From Nocardia sp. BMG111209 (lineage in GTDB: Bacteria > Actinomycetota > Actinomycetes > Mycobacteriales > Mycobacteriaceae), in NCBI RefSeq assembly GCF_000381925.1, contig NZ_KB907307.1, positions 3,534,001 to 3,598,000 of the forward strand: a DNA stretch of 64,000 bases, read 5' to 3'. The notes below the pieces were generated by a model, which had not been told where the DNA came from, did no database searches, and worked only from the letters and a program-made list of their open reading frames with translations. Shown here in pieces: positions 17,724-30,900 of this stretch. The position numbers and the translations under genes are program-made. How positions within the stretch are numbered: the first letter of the stretch is position 1; each line of letters opens with the position of its first letter.

Positions 17724-18866
17724 TCATGCCGCCACCGCCTCACGGGCATCGGCGAGCACGTCGGCGAGAACCGTTGTGATGACGTCCATTTCGGCGTCGG
17801 TCAGGTCGGCGCGGGCGGTGATCCGCAGCCGCGAGGTGCCCTCCGGAACCGTCGGGGGACGGAAGCAGCCGACGCTCAGGCCGCGCTCCCGGCATGCCAC
17901 GGCGGCCTCGTAGGCGACCTGCGGCTCCCCCAGCACCACCGATACGACAGCCGAATCCGGTTGCGGCACACCGGCGATGCGCGCGATCTCGGTGGCTCGC
18001 GCCAACACCCGGCTGCCGAGCGCCGGATCCTCGCGCAGCAGCCGCAGCGCCGCCCCGGCGGCCCCGACCGCCGCCGGCGCCAGACCGGTATCGAAGATGA
18101 AGGTGCGGGCGGTGTCGATCAGGTGCGCGCGCACCCGTTCGGTCGCCAGCACCGCACCACCTTGGGCGGCAAGGGCTTTCGACAGCGTGGCGGTGACGAC
18201 GAGATCCGGCTCACCGGCCAGTCCCACCTCGTGCACCAGCCCGCGGCCACCCCCGCGCACACCCAGCCCATGTGCCTCGTCGACGATCAGCACCGCACCG
18301 TGCGCGCGGGTCACCCGATGCAGTTCGGCCAGCGGCGCCAGATCGCCGTCGGCGCTGAACACCGAATCGGTGAGTACCAGCGCCCGCTCCTCGGTGCGCG
18401 CACCGAGCAACCGCTCCACCGCCGCGACATCCCGATGCGGCGCGATCTCGACCCGCGCCCGCGACAACCGGCACGCGTCCACCAGCGAGGCGTGGCTCGC
18501 GGCATCCGAGACGACCAGGCTGCCGCGCCCGGCCAGCGCGGTTACCGCACCGAGATTGGCCGCGTACCCGGACGCGAACACCAGCCCGGCCTCCGCGCCG
18601 ACGAACTCCGCCAACTCGGCCTCGAACTGCTCGTGCGCGGTGGTGGTTCCGGTGACCAGACGCGAACCGGTCGACCCGGTCCCCCAGGTCCGTACGGCCT
18701 CGACAGCCCCGGCGATCACGTCCGGATGCTTCGACAACCCGAGGTAGTCGTTGGAGGCGAGGTCGATCAGCCCGGTCTGCGGCGTACGCGCCCGCAACTC
18801 CCGGCGCAACCCGGCCCGCACCCGGTCCTCGGCCCGCTCGTCCAGCCAGTTCAACGGATCAGTCAC
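17724..18866 (-). CDS. bioF: 8-amino-7-oxononanoate synthase
   Basis: A PLP enzyme that joins pimeloyl-CoA/ACP and alanine. The 380-residue protein shows [32 protein letters not shown] and the PLP lysine in [13 protein letters not shown]. The only reasonable start is the GTG at 18866: a more upstream ATG in the intergenic region runs into a stop at once. A BioQ-type operator lies 17 bp upstream, so bioF appears to have its own BioQ-controlled promoter and possibly a very short leader, rather than depending only on bioA. Confidence 0.95.
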   Translation of the reverse strand: MTDPLNWLDERAEDRVRAGLRRELRARTPQTGLIDLASNDYLGLSKHPDVIAGAVEAVRTWGTGSTGSRLVTGTTTAHEQFEAELAEFVGAEAGLVFASGYAANLGAVTALAGRGSLVVSDAASHASLVDACRLSRARVEIAPHRDVAAVERLLGARTEERALVLTDSVFSADGDLAPLAELHRVTRAHGAVLIVDEAHGLGVRGGGRGLVHEVGLAGEPDLVVTATLSKALAAQGGAVLATERVRAHLIDTARTFIFDTGLAPAAVGAAGAALRLLREDPALGSRVLARATEIARIAGVPQPDSAVVSVVLGEPQVAYEAAVACRERGLSVGCFRPPTVPEGTSRLRITARADLTDAEMDVITTVLADVLADAREAVAA

Positions 18867-18882
18867 AGGTAGCGAGCATACT

Positions 18883-18895
18883 TGAACACCGTTCA
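18883..18895. promoter_or_regulatory. BioQ-type operator upstream of bioF
   Basis: TGAAC-ACC-GTTCA, with both arms identical to the bioB/bioQ sites. It lies in the 152-bp bioA-bioF gap, 17 bp before the bioF start. Confidence 0.82.
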
Positions 18896-19018
18896 GGAGC
18901 AACCCCCCGCCACATCCGACAGGCCTGCGGCCCTGCCGAGAAAGCGGCAGACCATCGAGTGGTGCCGGGCTCGGATCACTACCAATGCCGACCGCCACGG
19001 TCGGTGGCGTCCCGGCTT

Positions 19019-20287
19019 TCAGGCCTCCGCCGCCGCGACCACGCCCGCCGCGATCCGCGCCACATCCTCCGCGGTCGAGACGAACGGCGGCATCGTGTAG
19101 ACGAGGTTGCGGAACGGTCGCAGCCAGACCCCGGCGTCGACCGCGGCGTGGGTGGCCTTGCGCATGTCCACGGGCCGGTCGAGTTCGACGACACCGATCG
19201 CGCCGTGTACGCGCACCTCGATCACACCCGGAACATCCTGTGCCGCAGCCAATCCCGCGCGCAGCCCGGCCTCGATGCCCGCCACCTCGGCGGCCCAGTC
19301 CCGGCTCAGCAGCAGTTCCACGGAGGCGACGGCGACCGCGCACGCCAGCGGATTGCCCATGAAGGTGGGCCCGTGCATCAGCCCGCCGTGCGCGGCGCTG
19401 ATCGCCTCGGCGATCTCCGTCGTGCACAGGGTCGCGGCCAGGCTCAGATATCCGCCGGTGAGCGCCTTGCCGACACACATCACATCCGGCCGCACCCCGC
19501 CCTGTTCGGCGGCGAAGAACGTTCCGGTGCGGCCGAATCCGGTGGCGATCTCGTCGAAGATCAGCAGCACGCCGTGCTCGTCGCACAACCGGCGCAGGTC
19601 GGCGAGGTAGCGCGGGTGGTGGAAACGCATACCCCCGGCGCCCTGTACGACCGGTTCCACGATCACCGCGGCGAGTTCGCCGGCATGCGCGGCCAGCAGC
19701 CGATCCAGTTCCTCGACGTAGCCGGGCAGGTACTCGGCGGGCGGTACGGGGGCGAAGATCTGATCGGCCAGCACGTCGGTCCACAGCGCGTGCATGCCGC
19801 CCTCCGGATCGCAGACGCTCATCGGGGTGAAGGTGTCGCCGTGGTAGCCGCCGCGCCAGGTGAACAGCCGCCGCTTCTCGGGCCGGCCGAGCGCTCGCCA
19901 ATACTGCAGGCACATCTTGACCGCCACCTCCACCGACACCGAGCCGGAGTCGCAGAGGAACACCTTGTCCAGCCCCGCGGGCGTCAGCCGGACCAGCAGT
20001 TGCGACAGCCGCACCGCCGGTTCGTGGGTGAGGCCGCCGAACATGACGTGGCTCATCCGCTGTGACTGGGCCACCAGCGCCGCGTCCAGCACCGGATGCC
20101 GGTACCCGTGCACGGCCGCCCACCACGAGCTCATGCCGTCGACGAGTTCGCGGCCGTCGGCGAGGGTGAGCCGGGTGCCGGACGCGGACGCCACGATCAG
20201 CGGCTCGGTGCTCGCGGGGAATCCGCCGTAGGGATGCCACACGTGGGCGGCGTCGAGGGCGGTGATGTCGTCGGAGGTCAGGGGCAC
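19019..20287 (-). CDS. bioA: adenosylmethionine-8-amino-7-oxononanoate aminotransferase
   Basis: A class III PLP aminotransferase making 7,8-diaminopelargonate with S-adenosylmethionine as amino donor. The 422-residue protein contains [46 protein letters not shown] and the PLP-lysine motif [16 protein letters not shown] distinguishes BioA from related transaminases. The GTG at 20287 has AAGGA six bases upstream. It heads bioA-bioF-bioD and has a perfect BioQ-type palindrome 24 bp upstream. Confidence 0.96.
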   Translation of the reverse strand: MPLTSDDITALDAAHVWHPYGGFPASTEPLIVASASGTRLTLADGRELVDGMSSWWAAVHGYRHPVLDAALVAQSQRMSHVMFGGLTHEPAVRLSQLLVRLTPAGLDKVFLCDSGSVSVEVAVKMCLQYWRALGRPEKRRLFTWRGGYHGDTFTPMSVCDPEGGMHALWTDVLADQIFAPVPPAEYLPGYVEELDRLLAAHAGELAAVIVEPVVQGAGGMRFHHPRYLADLRRLCDEHGVLLIFDEIATGFGRTGTFFAAEQGGVRPDVMCVGKALTGGYLSLAATLCTTEIAEAISAAHGGLMHGPTFMGNPLACAVAVASVELLLSRDWAAEVAGIEAGLRAGLAAAQDVPGVIEVRVHGAIGVVELDRPVDMRKATHAAVDAGVWLRPFRNLVYTMPPFVSTAEDVARIAAGVVAAAEA

Positions 20288-20310
20288 GGAAAGTCCTTCG
20301 CGCGGGTGGC

Positions 20311-20325
20311 TTGAACAGCGTTCAA
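20311..20325. promoter_or_regulatory. BioQ-type operator upstream of bioA
   Basis: Perfect 15-bp palindrome TTGAAC-AGC-GTTCAA, the longest-armed of the four sites in the window. It is placed to block transcription of bioA. Confidence 0.85.
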
Positions 20326-20395
20326 GTTACCAGGCGGCCACGCACCACGGAGGGACGGGCAAGACCCCGCCCGGTCACGGCACGGCTGTTAATCT

Positions 20396-20408
20396 TTGAC
20401 GGAGTCAA
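20396..20408. promoter_or_regulatory. candidate MarR operator TTGAC-GGA-GTCAA
   Basis: Perfect 5-bp-arm palindrome 60 bp upstream of the MarR-GNAT gene. The spacing fits an autoregulatory site. Short palindromes arise by chance in GC-rich DNA, so this is tentative. Confidence 0.4.
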
Positions 20409-20467
20409 CGAATTCGCCCGCGACGGCGTCGCCCCCGCACGCCGCGCACGAGCACCCGGGGTCCCGC

Positions 20468-21493
20468 ATGAACACCGTCACCGACCACACCGTCGACGCC
20501 ACCGATATCGCGACCGTCCGCGAGTTCAACCGCCGCTACACCCGGCTCATCGGCGTCCTGCACGAACATCTGGTCGAGACCGACTACTCCCTCACCGAGG
20601 CCCGGGTCCTCTTCGAACTGGCCCACGCCGGCCCCACCAACCCGCCCGCCCGGGCCGCGACGACCGGCCCCGCCGACGCCACGACCCCGAGCCCCATCGA
20701 CACCGCCACCCTCCGCCACGATCTGGGCCTGGATCCCGGCTACCTCAGCCGCATCCTGGCCCGCTTCGAGGAACTGGGCCTGGTCACCCGCCGGCGTTCC
20801 GAACGCGACGGCCGCCGCCAGGCGGTCCGGCTCACCGACGCCGGCGCCGCCGCCTTCGCCGATCTGAACGAGCGCTCCAGCCGCGACGTGGCCGCACTGC
20901 TGGCCGGGCACTCCCCCGCCGACCGGGCCCGGCTGGTCGAGGCGATGCGGACCGTCGGATCCATCCTCGATCGCCGCGGCGGCGAACCGATCCTGCGCGA
21001 ACCCCGCCCCGGCGACCACGGCTGGGTGATCGCCCGCAACGCCGCGCTCTACGCCGCCGAATACGGCTGGGACGACAGCTACGAGACGCTCGTCGCCCGG
21101 ATCGTCGCCGAATACCTCGGCACCCGCGCGCCGGGACGCGAGCGCGCCTGGATCGCCGAATACGACGGCGCGCCGGTCGGCGCGGTGTACTGCGTGCGCG
21201 AGGACGACACGACCGCCCGGCTGCGGCTGCTGCTGGTCGAACCGTCGGCGCGCGGCCTCGGTGTCGGCTCGGCGCTGATCGGGGCGTGCCTGCGGTTCGC
21301 CGCGGACGCCGGCTACCGCAGCGTCGTGCTCTGGACCAATGACGTCCTCACCGCCGCGCGCCGGATCTATCAGCGCGCCGGATTCGAACTCGTCGAGTCG
21401 GCCCCGCACCACAGCTTCGGCAAGGATCTGGTCGGCCAGACCTGGCGGCTCGACCTCGAGCGGACGAATTTCCGGCCGGTCACCGCCGGGTAG
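20468..21493 (+). CDS. MarR-GNAT fusion (regulator with acetyltransferase domain)
   Basis: A 341-residue fusion. Residues ~10-165 are a MarR winged helix (SLTEARVLFELAHA; LGLDPGYLSRILARFEELGLVTRRRSERDGRRQAVRLT). The wing loop holds an inserted Pro/Thr-rich stretch (NPPARAATTGPADATTPSP). Residues ~175-335 are a GNAT acetyltransferase with the acetyl-CoA loop VEPSARGLGVGSALI and the beta-bulge pattern LWTNDVLTAARRIYQRAGF. The ATG at 20468 follows a modest GGGG tract; upstream in-frame starts would overlap the palindrome at 20396. The acetylation target is unknown. It sits divergently from bioA and in front of treX, with no evident link to either. Confidence 0.85.
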   Translation: MNTVTDHTVDATDIATVREFNRRYTRLIGVLHEHLVETDYSLTEARVLFELAHAGPTNPPARAATTGPADATTPSPIDTATLRHDLGLDPGYLSRILARFEELGLVTRRRSERDGRRQAVRLTDAGAAAFADLNERSSRDVAALLAGHSPADRARLVEAMRTVGSILDRRGGEPILREPRPGDHGWVIARNAALYAAEYGWDDSYETLVARIVAEYLGTRAPGRERAWIAEYDGAPVGAVYCVREDDTTARLRLLLVEPSARGLGVGSALIGACLRFAADAGYRSVVLWTNDVLTAARRIYQRAGFELVESAPHHSFGKDLVGQTWRLDLERTNFRPVTAG

Positions 21494-21639
21494 CGTTGTG
21501 ATCGATGTCGCGTTTCCGCACCGAAATCGCCACGACCTGCCATTTCGCTTCGACACCGGGAATACGGCGAATCCGGCGATCGGCGGCACTCCCGCCCCAC
21601 CCGTCTCGCGGTTCCCGGGCGGGCGGTTAGGGTCGAAGT

Positions 21640-23753
<2,114 letters not shown>

Positions 23754-23757
<4 letters not shown>

Positions 23758-26201
23758 TCGACACCGAGATGACAGACACTCCGACCCGACAGGACCGCAC
23801 GCCGCGCCCCGCAGCGCCGGCTCGTGGAACCACCGTGCGCAGCACCTACCGGCTGCAACTGCGACCGGACGCGCTGACGCTGGCCGATGCCCGTTCGGTC
23901 GCGGAATATCTGCAGCAACTGGGTGTCTCGCATCTGTACCTGTCGCCGATCATGACGGCGATGCCGGGCTCCACGCACGGATACGACGTCACCGACCCCA
24001 CCACCGTCTCGGCCGCGCTCGGCGGGCCGCCGGGCCTGAAGGCGCTGTCCGACGAGGTGCGCGGTCGCGGCATGGGCCTGATCGTCGATCTGGTGCCCAA
24101 TCACGTCGGCGTCGGTGACGCGCGGCACAACCCGTGGTGGTGGGATGTGCTGCGCAACGGCAAACAGTCCGCCTACGCGCACTTCTTCGACATCGACTGG
24201 AGCACCGGCAACGGCGCCGGCGGCCGGCTCGCGCTGCCGGTGCTGCAGAACGACAACGATCCGGCCGCCCTCACCGTCGACCGCAGCGGCGCGGAACCCA
24301 TGCTGGCCCTGCACGATCTGCGCTTCCCGATCACTCCCGGCACCGACGGCGAGAACGCGCTGCGCATCCACGACCGGCAGCACTACCGGCTGGTCAGCTG
24401 GAAGGCCGGAGTGTGCACGTACCGGCGCTATTTCGCGGTGTCGGGGCTGGCCGCGCTGCGGCAGGAGGATCCGGCCGTCTTCGACATCACGCACCGCGAG
24501 CTGGCCGCCTGGTGCGAACACGACCTGATCGACGGCGTGCGGGTGGACCATCCGGACGGATTGTCCGATCCCGCGGGCTATCTCGCACGGCTGCGCCGGT
24601 TGATCGGCCCGCACCGGCTGCTGCTGGTGGAGAAGGCGCTGTCCAATCGCGAACCGCTGGACGCCACCCTGCCCATCGACGGCACCACCGGTTACGACGC
24701 CCTCGACGAACTCGGCGGCGTCATGCTGGATCCGGCCGGCGAGGCGCCGCTCACCGAACTGTCCAAGCACTTCCTCGGGCACGGCAGCGACCGGGACTGG
24801 TTCCGCGACACCGAACATCGGATCAAACGCGCGGTCGCGGAGAAGCTGCTGGTACCCGAGGTGCGGCGGCTGGTGGCGGCGGTCAAACGCGACGGCGCCC
24901 AGTCCGACACCGCGCCGATCAGCGATCTGGCGCTGACCAACGCCACCATCGAGGTGCTGTCGTTCATCCCGGTGGCGCGCACCGACTACACCCCGCTGGC
25001 CGGGGTGATCGGCGCGGTGGTCGCCGAGGTGGCCAAGCGCAGCAGCGAACTCACCGTGCCGCTGTCGATCCTGGTGACGGCGCTGGCCTCCGGTGGCGAG
25101 GCGGCCCGGCGATTCCACCAGGTGTGCGGCGCGGTGGCGGCGAAGGCCGTGGAGGACACCATGTTCTACCAGGCCGCCCGGCTGGTGTCGCTGCAGGAGA
25201 TCGGCGGCAATCCGGACCGGTTCGGCCGCTCGCTGCTGGACTACCATCTCGCCAATGCCGCACGGGCGCAACGCTGGCCGGCCACCATGACCGCCCTGTC
25301 CACCCACGACACCAAGCGCGGTGAGGACGTCCGCGCCCGGATCGGGGTGCTGTCCCAGGTGGCCGACATCTGGGCGCAGGAGGTCGAGGGCTGGCTGGAG
25401 CGGTGCCCACCGCCGGACCAGGCGAGCGCACTGTTCCTGTTGCAGAACATGTTCGGGATCTGGCCCGCCGACGGCCGCGCGGCCGCCGACGTTCCCGGCC
25501 TGCGCGAACGGCTGCATCGGTTCGCGGAGAAGGCCGTTCGCGAGGCAGGCACCCGATCCTCCTGGGAGGAGCCGGATCCCGAATTCGAGTCGGCGCTGCA
25601 CCACTGGCTGGACGCGGTGATCGACGGACCGGTCGGCGCCGAACTCGGCACGCTCGTCCTGCAATCGGCCCCCTACGCGTGGTCCGACGGGCTCAGCCAG
25701 AAACTGTTGCAGCTGTGCGGGCCCGGCATCCCGGACGTGTACCAGGGCACCGAACTGTGGGAGGACTCGCTCGTCGATCCGGACAACCGCCGTCCGGTGG
25801 ATTTCGGGCGGCGCCTGGCGATGCTCCAATCACTCACCAGCACACCGGAAGTGGACTCGTCCGGCGCGGCGAAGATGTGGATCGTGGCGTACGCGCTGTG
25901 GTTGCGGCGCGAGCGCCCCGACTGTTTCGTCGGCGGCGGCTACACCCCGATGTTCGGACGCGGCGACCACGCCTCGCACCTGATCGCCTACGGCCGCGGC
26001 CCCGCCGGCGAACCACCGCAGGTGATCATCGCCGCCACCCGGCACAGCGTCGGCCTGGCCGACTCCGGCTGGGGCGACACCACCATGGACCTCCCCAACG
26101 GCGCCACCTGGACCGACCGCCTCACCGGCCACACCTTCCAGAGCGCGGCCCGGATGGAGAAACTGTTCGCCCGGCTACCGGTCGCCCTGCTGGTCCGCTG
26201 A
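23754..26201 (+). CDS. treY: maltooligosyl trehalose synthase TreY
   Basis: A GH13 enzyme that converts the reducing end of a maltooligosaccharide into a terminal alpha,alpha-1,1 (trehalose) unit. The 815-residue protein begins VRSTYRLQL and carries HGYDVTDP, DLVPNHVGV, IDGVRVDHPDGL (nucleophile), LLVEKAL (acid) and STHDTKRGEDVRARI, all characteristic of TreY. Start 23754 overlaps the treX stop by 4 bp; ATG 23769 is an alternative. The partner hydrolase gene treZ, which usually completes this set, is not present downstream: the next gene is on the opposite strand. Confidence 0.95.
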
Positions 26202-26358
26202 ACCCGAGACCGGGACCCGCTGAGCCGCACAGCAATCGGCACGCCACCTCACACCGGTCCGGCCGGCCACCACGTGGCAGCCGGCGCCGGACCGCACCCG
26301 GCTATCTTGCCGCCGAGCGCTGTCCTGCCCAGCGGCACAGCTTTTCCGCCGCGAACGA

Positions 26359-27585
26359 TCAGGCGCGCGACGGGGCAGGCAGTCCCGGGGGATCGACCAC
26401 GGGCCGGCGGAACTCCTCCGGTCCCGGCACCGGCTCGACCGGCGGGGGTGTCCCCGGATCCTGTTCCCACCGGCGGAGATTCGGCGGGTGATAGGCCGGT
26501 GTGGGGGTCACGCTGGAGGACAGGTAGATCTTCCGGTCGCCGCGTGCGTCCAGCCGCCGCCACATATCGGCGTAGAACCGCGGATTACCCGAATTCACCA
26601 GCCAGCCGAGGGTATTCAGGATCCGGTAGCCGACGGTGAGCGTCTTGTTCGGCAACAGCGGCCCGGATTCGGCGTCCGCGCGATCCCCGCCACCGCCGGA
26701 CGCCGTCCCCGGCCCGGCCGGCTCATCGCGCACCGGGCCGCACAGCCGGGCGAGCCGGTCCGGATCGAATTCCAGCCCCTGGACCCGCGCCTCACGGACC
26801 ATCCAGCGCAGCGTGATGTCCGCCAGCCGGCAGTCGCTGTTGCCGCCGCCGACATCGCCGTGCGAGCCGGTGAACCACACCTGCTTCACCCGGTCGTGGC
26901 GCTGCCGCCGCACCCCTTCCTCGTCGGTGATCTCCCACAGGCACGGTTCGTAGACCCGCCGCCGCTCATCGATGGCCAGCGCCTGCCGCGCGCAGTGCAC
27001 GATCGGCGGCAGCCGCAGATCGTGGAACCGGTACCGGCGCGAGGTGAAACCCGGCACGCCCATCGCGCCCACGGTGTCGAATACTCCCACGAATTTGATC
27101 GGCACCGGATGCGAGCAGTACCGCTCGCGGAAGGCCGCCCACTCCGGCGGATCCGGATCGTCCGGATGCGCCTTGCGCTGCCGGTAGATGGCCAGCGCCT
27201 CCGGGTAGGCCTGCTCGATCATCGCGTCCGTGGACAGCAGGCCCAGCCGGTTGATCATGCCGACCAGGCTGCGCGCGGTGAACGCGCCGCGGCTGAACCC
27301 GAAGACGAAGATCTCGTCGCCCTCTTCCCAATTGAGGGCGATCTGCCAGTACATGGTCGCCAGCGCCGCGTCCAGCCCGAGTCCGAACGCGCCGCCGAGC
27401 CATTTGTCGGCCGAGTAGCCGCGGGATCCGGGACCGTCGGTGTAGAAGACCCGTTGCCCCACATGTTCTCCCGTGCCGCTCGCGGTACCCAGCCGCACCG
27501 CCTCGGCGATCTTCACGATGTTCGTCACCGTGGGGTTGCTCTCGGTTCCCCAGGTTCCGTCACAACACACCACCAAACGTTTCAT
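26359..27585 (-). CDS. DUF2235 (T6SS phospholipase-effector Tle1-like) alpha/beta hydrolase
   Basis: A 408-residue protein starting MKRLVVCCDGTWGTE, the signature opening of DUF2235. The nucleophile elbow is GFSRGAFTARSL (Ser of GxSxG-like motif, near residue 98), followed by FVGVFDTVGAMG (Asp) and WFTGSHGDVGGG (His), the catalytic triad of the family. No signal peptide is visible. Family members include Tle1 phospholipase effectors and many uncharacterised actinobacterial proteins. No secretion partner or immunity gene lies next to it, so a housekeeping or lipid-related hydrolase is as likely as an effector. The C-terminal 40 residues are Pro-rich. Confidence 0.85.
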   Translation of the reverse strand: MKRLVVCCDGTWGTESNPTVTNIVKIAEAVRLGTASGTGEHVGQRVFYTDGPGSRGYSADKWLGGAFGLGLDAALATMYWQIALNWEEGDEIFVFGFSRGAFTARSLVGMINRLGLLSTDAMIEQAYPEALAIYRQRKAHPDDPDPPEWAAFRERYCSHPVPIKFVGVFDTVGAMGVPGFTSRRYRFHDLRLPPIVHCARQALAIDERRRVYEPCLWEITDEEGVRRQRHDRVKQVWFTGSHGDVGGGNSDCRLADITLRWMVREARVQGLEFDPDRLARLCGPVRDEPAGPGTASGGGGDRADAESGPLLPNKTLTVGYRILNTLGWLVNSGNPRFYADMWRRLDARGDRKIYLSSSVTPTPAYHPPNLRRWEQDPGTPPPVEPVPGPEEFRRPVVDPPGLPAPSRA

Positions 27586-27954
27586 GCCCCGATCCTCTCG
27601 CTGCGGGCCACCCGAATCCTGCGTAGCGAACTACTCGAATGATCGCAGTGCCGCGGGTGTTCCGTCGGCGATCGGCCCGCATCCGCGGGGTCGGCGCGAC
27701 AGCGAACCGCGGGCGCGCGGCACCCGCCGGTGGTAGCGCAGGGCCGGCAACCGGAGGGCGACGGCCACGGCCGCGGCCGGCAGCGCGATGCCGTCCACGA
27801 CCCCGTCCCACCGCGGCGCCGATGCCCGGATCGGCGACCCACCGGCAAACCGCACGGACCCCCGCCGTGACCTTCGCCACGCGACGCGCCGGGGTCCTGG
27901 GACGATCCGCCCGGGGCTCCGAAACCTGTCGGGGGTGAGGCATACTCTCCTGTC
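27586..27954. other. intergenic region upstream of dnaE1, leaderless promoter likely
   Basis: These 369 bp between two divergent genes hold no gene I can support; short frames on both strands are Arg/Pro-rich shadows. Just before dnaE1, CATACT at 27941-27946 lies eight bases upstream of the GTG start, with no ribosome-binding site. That fits a -10 element driving a leaderless transcript that begins at the start codon. No convincing -35 is visible. Confidence 0.45.
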
Positions 27955-30900
27955 GTGTCAGCCTCGCCGAAATCTTTCGTTCACCTGCACAACCACACCG
28001 AGTACTCGATGCTCGACGGCGCGGCGAAGATCACGCCCCTGTTCAAGGAGGCGCAGCGGCTGGGGATGTCCGCGGTCGGCATGTCCGACCACGGAAACAT
28101 GTACGGCGCTTCGGAGTTCTACAACACCGCCAAGAAGTACGGCGTCAAGCCGATCGTCGGCATCGAGGCGTACATCGCGCCCGGCTCCCGGTTCGACTCC
28201 AAGCGCGTGCGGTGGGGCGACCCGAGCCAGAAGAGCGACGATATCTCCGGTTCCGGCGCCTACACCCACATGACCATGGTCGCCGAGAACGCGACCGGCC
28301 TGCGCAATCTGTTCAAGCTGTCGTCGCTGGCCTCCATCGAGGGCCAGCTCGGCAAGTGGGCCCGCATGGACGCCGACATCATCGCCGCGCACGCCGAGGG
28401 CATCATCGCCACCACCGGCTGCCCCTCCGGCGAGGTGCAGACCCGGCTGCGGCTCGGCCACGAGCGCGAGGCGCTGGAGGCGGCGGCCAAGTGGCAGGAG
28501 ATCTTCGGCAAGGAGAACTTCTTCCTCGAGGTGATGGACCACGGCCTGTCCATCGAGCGGCGGGTGCGCGAGGGCCTGATCGAGGTCGGCCGCAAGCTCG
28601 ACATCCCGCCGCTGGCCACCAACGACTGCCACTACGTGTTCGAATCGGATTCGGCCAACCACGAAGCGCTGCTGTGCGTGCAGACCGGCAAGACGCTGTC
28701 GGATCCGGCCCGGTTCAAGTTCGACGGCTCCGGCTACTTCCTGAAATCCGCCGACGACATGCGCGCGATCTGGGACGACGAGGTGCCCGGCGCCTGCGAC
28801 AACACCGTCCACATCGGCGAGCGGGTGCAGCCCTACGACGACGTCTGGGCGCACCGCGACCGGATGCCGATCTTCCCGGTCCCCGAGGGCGAGACGCAGT
28901 CGTCCTGGCTGCGCCGCGAGGTGCTGCGCGGCCTCGACCGCCGCTTCCCCGCCGGCCCGCCGCAGGAATATCTCGACCGCGCCGACTACGAGCTCAGCGT
29001 CATCATCGAGATGGGCTTCCCCGCGTACTTCCTCGTCGTCGGCGACCTGATCAGCCACGCCCGCGAGGTCGGCATCAGCGTCGGACCGGGCCGCGGTTCG
29101 GCGGCCGGTTCGCTGGTCGCCTACGCGATGGGTATCACCAATATCGACCCGATCCCGCACGGCCTGCTGTTCGAGCGGTTCCTCAACCCCGAGCGCGTGT
29201 CGATGCCCGATATCGATATCGACTTCGACGATCGCCGCCGCGGTGAGATGGTGCGCTACGCCACCGACAAGTGGGGCAGCGACCGGGTCGCCCAGGTGAT
29301 CACCTTCGGTACGATTAAAACCAAAGCGGCGCTGAAGGATTCGGCCCGTGTGCAGTTCGGCCAGCCGGGTTTCGCGATCGCCGACCAGATCTCGAAGGCG
29401 CTGCCGCCGCCGATCATGGCCAAGGACATTCCGCTGTCGGGCATCATGGATCCCGAGCACGAGCGGTTCAAGGAGGCCGCCGAGGTCCGGGAGCTCATCA
29501 ACACCAACCCGGACGTCGCCAAGATCTACGAGACCGCTCGCGGCCTCGAGGGCCTGATCCGCAACGCCGGCGTGCACGCCTGCGCGGTCATCATGTCCTC
29601 CGAGCCGCTGATGGACGCGATCCCGGTCTGGAAGCGGCCGCAGGACGGCGCGATCATCACCGGCTGGGACTATCCCTCCTGCGAGGCCATCGGCCTGTTG
29701 AAGATGGACTTCCTGGGCCTGCGCAACCTCACCGTCATCGGTGACGCCCTGGAGAACATCAAGGCCAACCGCGGTATCGACCTGGACCTGGACACACTGC
29801 CGCTGGAGGATCCGCCCACCTACGAACTGCTGGCCCGCGGCGACACCCTGGGCGTGTTCCAGCTCGACGGCGGCGCGATGCGAGATCTGCTGCGCCGCAT
29901 GCAACCCACCGGTTTCGAGGACATCGTCGCGGTGCTCGCGCTGTACCGTCCCGGCCCGATGGGCATGAACGCCCACAACGACTACGCCGACCGCAAGAAC
30001 GCCCGGCAAGAGGTCAAGCCGATCCACCCCGAGCTCGAAGAGCCGCTGAAGGACATCCTGCGCGACACCTACGGCCTGATCGTGTATCAGGAGCAGATCA
30101 TGCAGATCGCGCAGAAGGTCGCCGGATATTCGCTCGGCCGGGCCGACATCCTGCGCCGCGCGATGGGTAAGAAGAAGGCCGAGGTACTCGAGGCCGAATT
30201 CGAGGGCTTCGAGAAGGGCATGCTGGAGAACGGTTTCTCCAAGCCCGCGATCAAGGCGCTGTGGGACACCATCCTCCCGTTCGCCGGATACGCGTTCAAC
30301 AAATCGCACGCCGCCGGCTACGGCCTGGTGTCGTTCTGGACGGCGTATCTGAAGGCCAACTATCCGGCCGAATACATGGCGGGCCTGCTGACCTCCGTCG
30401 GCGACGACAAGGACAAGGCCGCGGTCTATCTGGCCGACTGCCGCCATCTGGGCATCCAGGTGCTGCCGCCGGACGTCAACGAGTCCGAGCACAACTTCGC
30501 CTCGGTCGGCAACGACATCCGCTTCGGCATGGGCGCGGTCCGCAACGTCGGCGCCAACGTGGTGGCCTCGATCATCGCCGCCCGCAAGGACAAGTCGAAG
30601 TTCACCGACTTCTCCGACTACCTGAACAAGATCGACGCCGTGGCCTGCACCAAGAAGGTCGCCGAATCCTTGATCAAGGCAGGCGCTTTCGACTCACTGG
30701 GCCATCCGCGCAAGGGCCTGCTGCTGGTGCACTCCGACGCCATCGACGCCGTGATGGCCACCAAGAAGGCCGAGGCGATCGGCCAGTTCGACCTGTTCGG
30801 CGGCCTCGACGACGGCGACGACTCGGTCGCCGGCGTCTTCGACGTGAAGGTCCCCGACGAGGAGTGGGAGACCAAGCACAAACTCGCCCTGGAGCGGGAG

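Noticed and set aside
17724..20240. 838-residue minus frame joining bioF with upstream sequence
   Set aside because: The upstream part is an out-of-frame reading of bioA; the GTG at 18866 gives a normal BioF and lies beside a BioQ operator.
26359..27585. DUF2235 hydrolase as a type VI secretion effector with immunity partner
   Set aside because: No VgrG/PAAR/T6SS gene or candidate immunity gene is adjacent, and actinobacteria lack T6SS; only the family label is kept.
27631..27855. 74-residue minus frame upstream of dnaE1
   Set aside because: GTG start with only a G-run before it, Arg/Pro-rich content and no family resemblance; not enough to call.
27639..27938. 99-residue plus frame before dnaE1
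   Set aside because: Composition is that of random high-GC sequence and it runs into the likely dnaE1 promoter.
27958..30492. 844-residue minus-strand frame opposite dnaE1
   Set aside because: dnaE1 is unambiguous on the plus strand; the shadow is typical of a 70% GC coding region.
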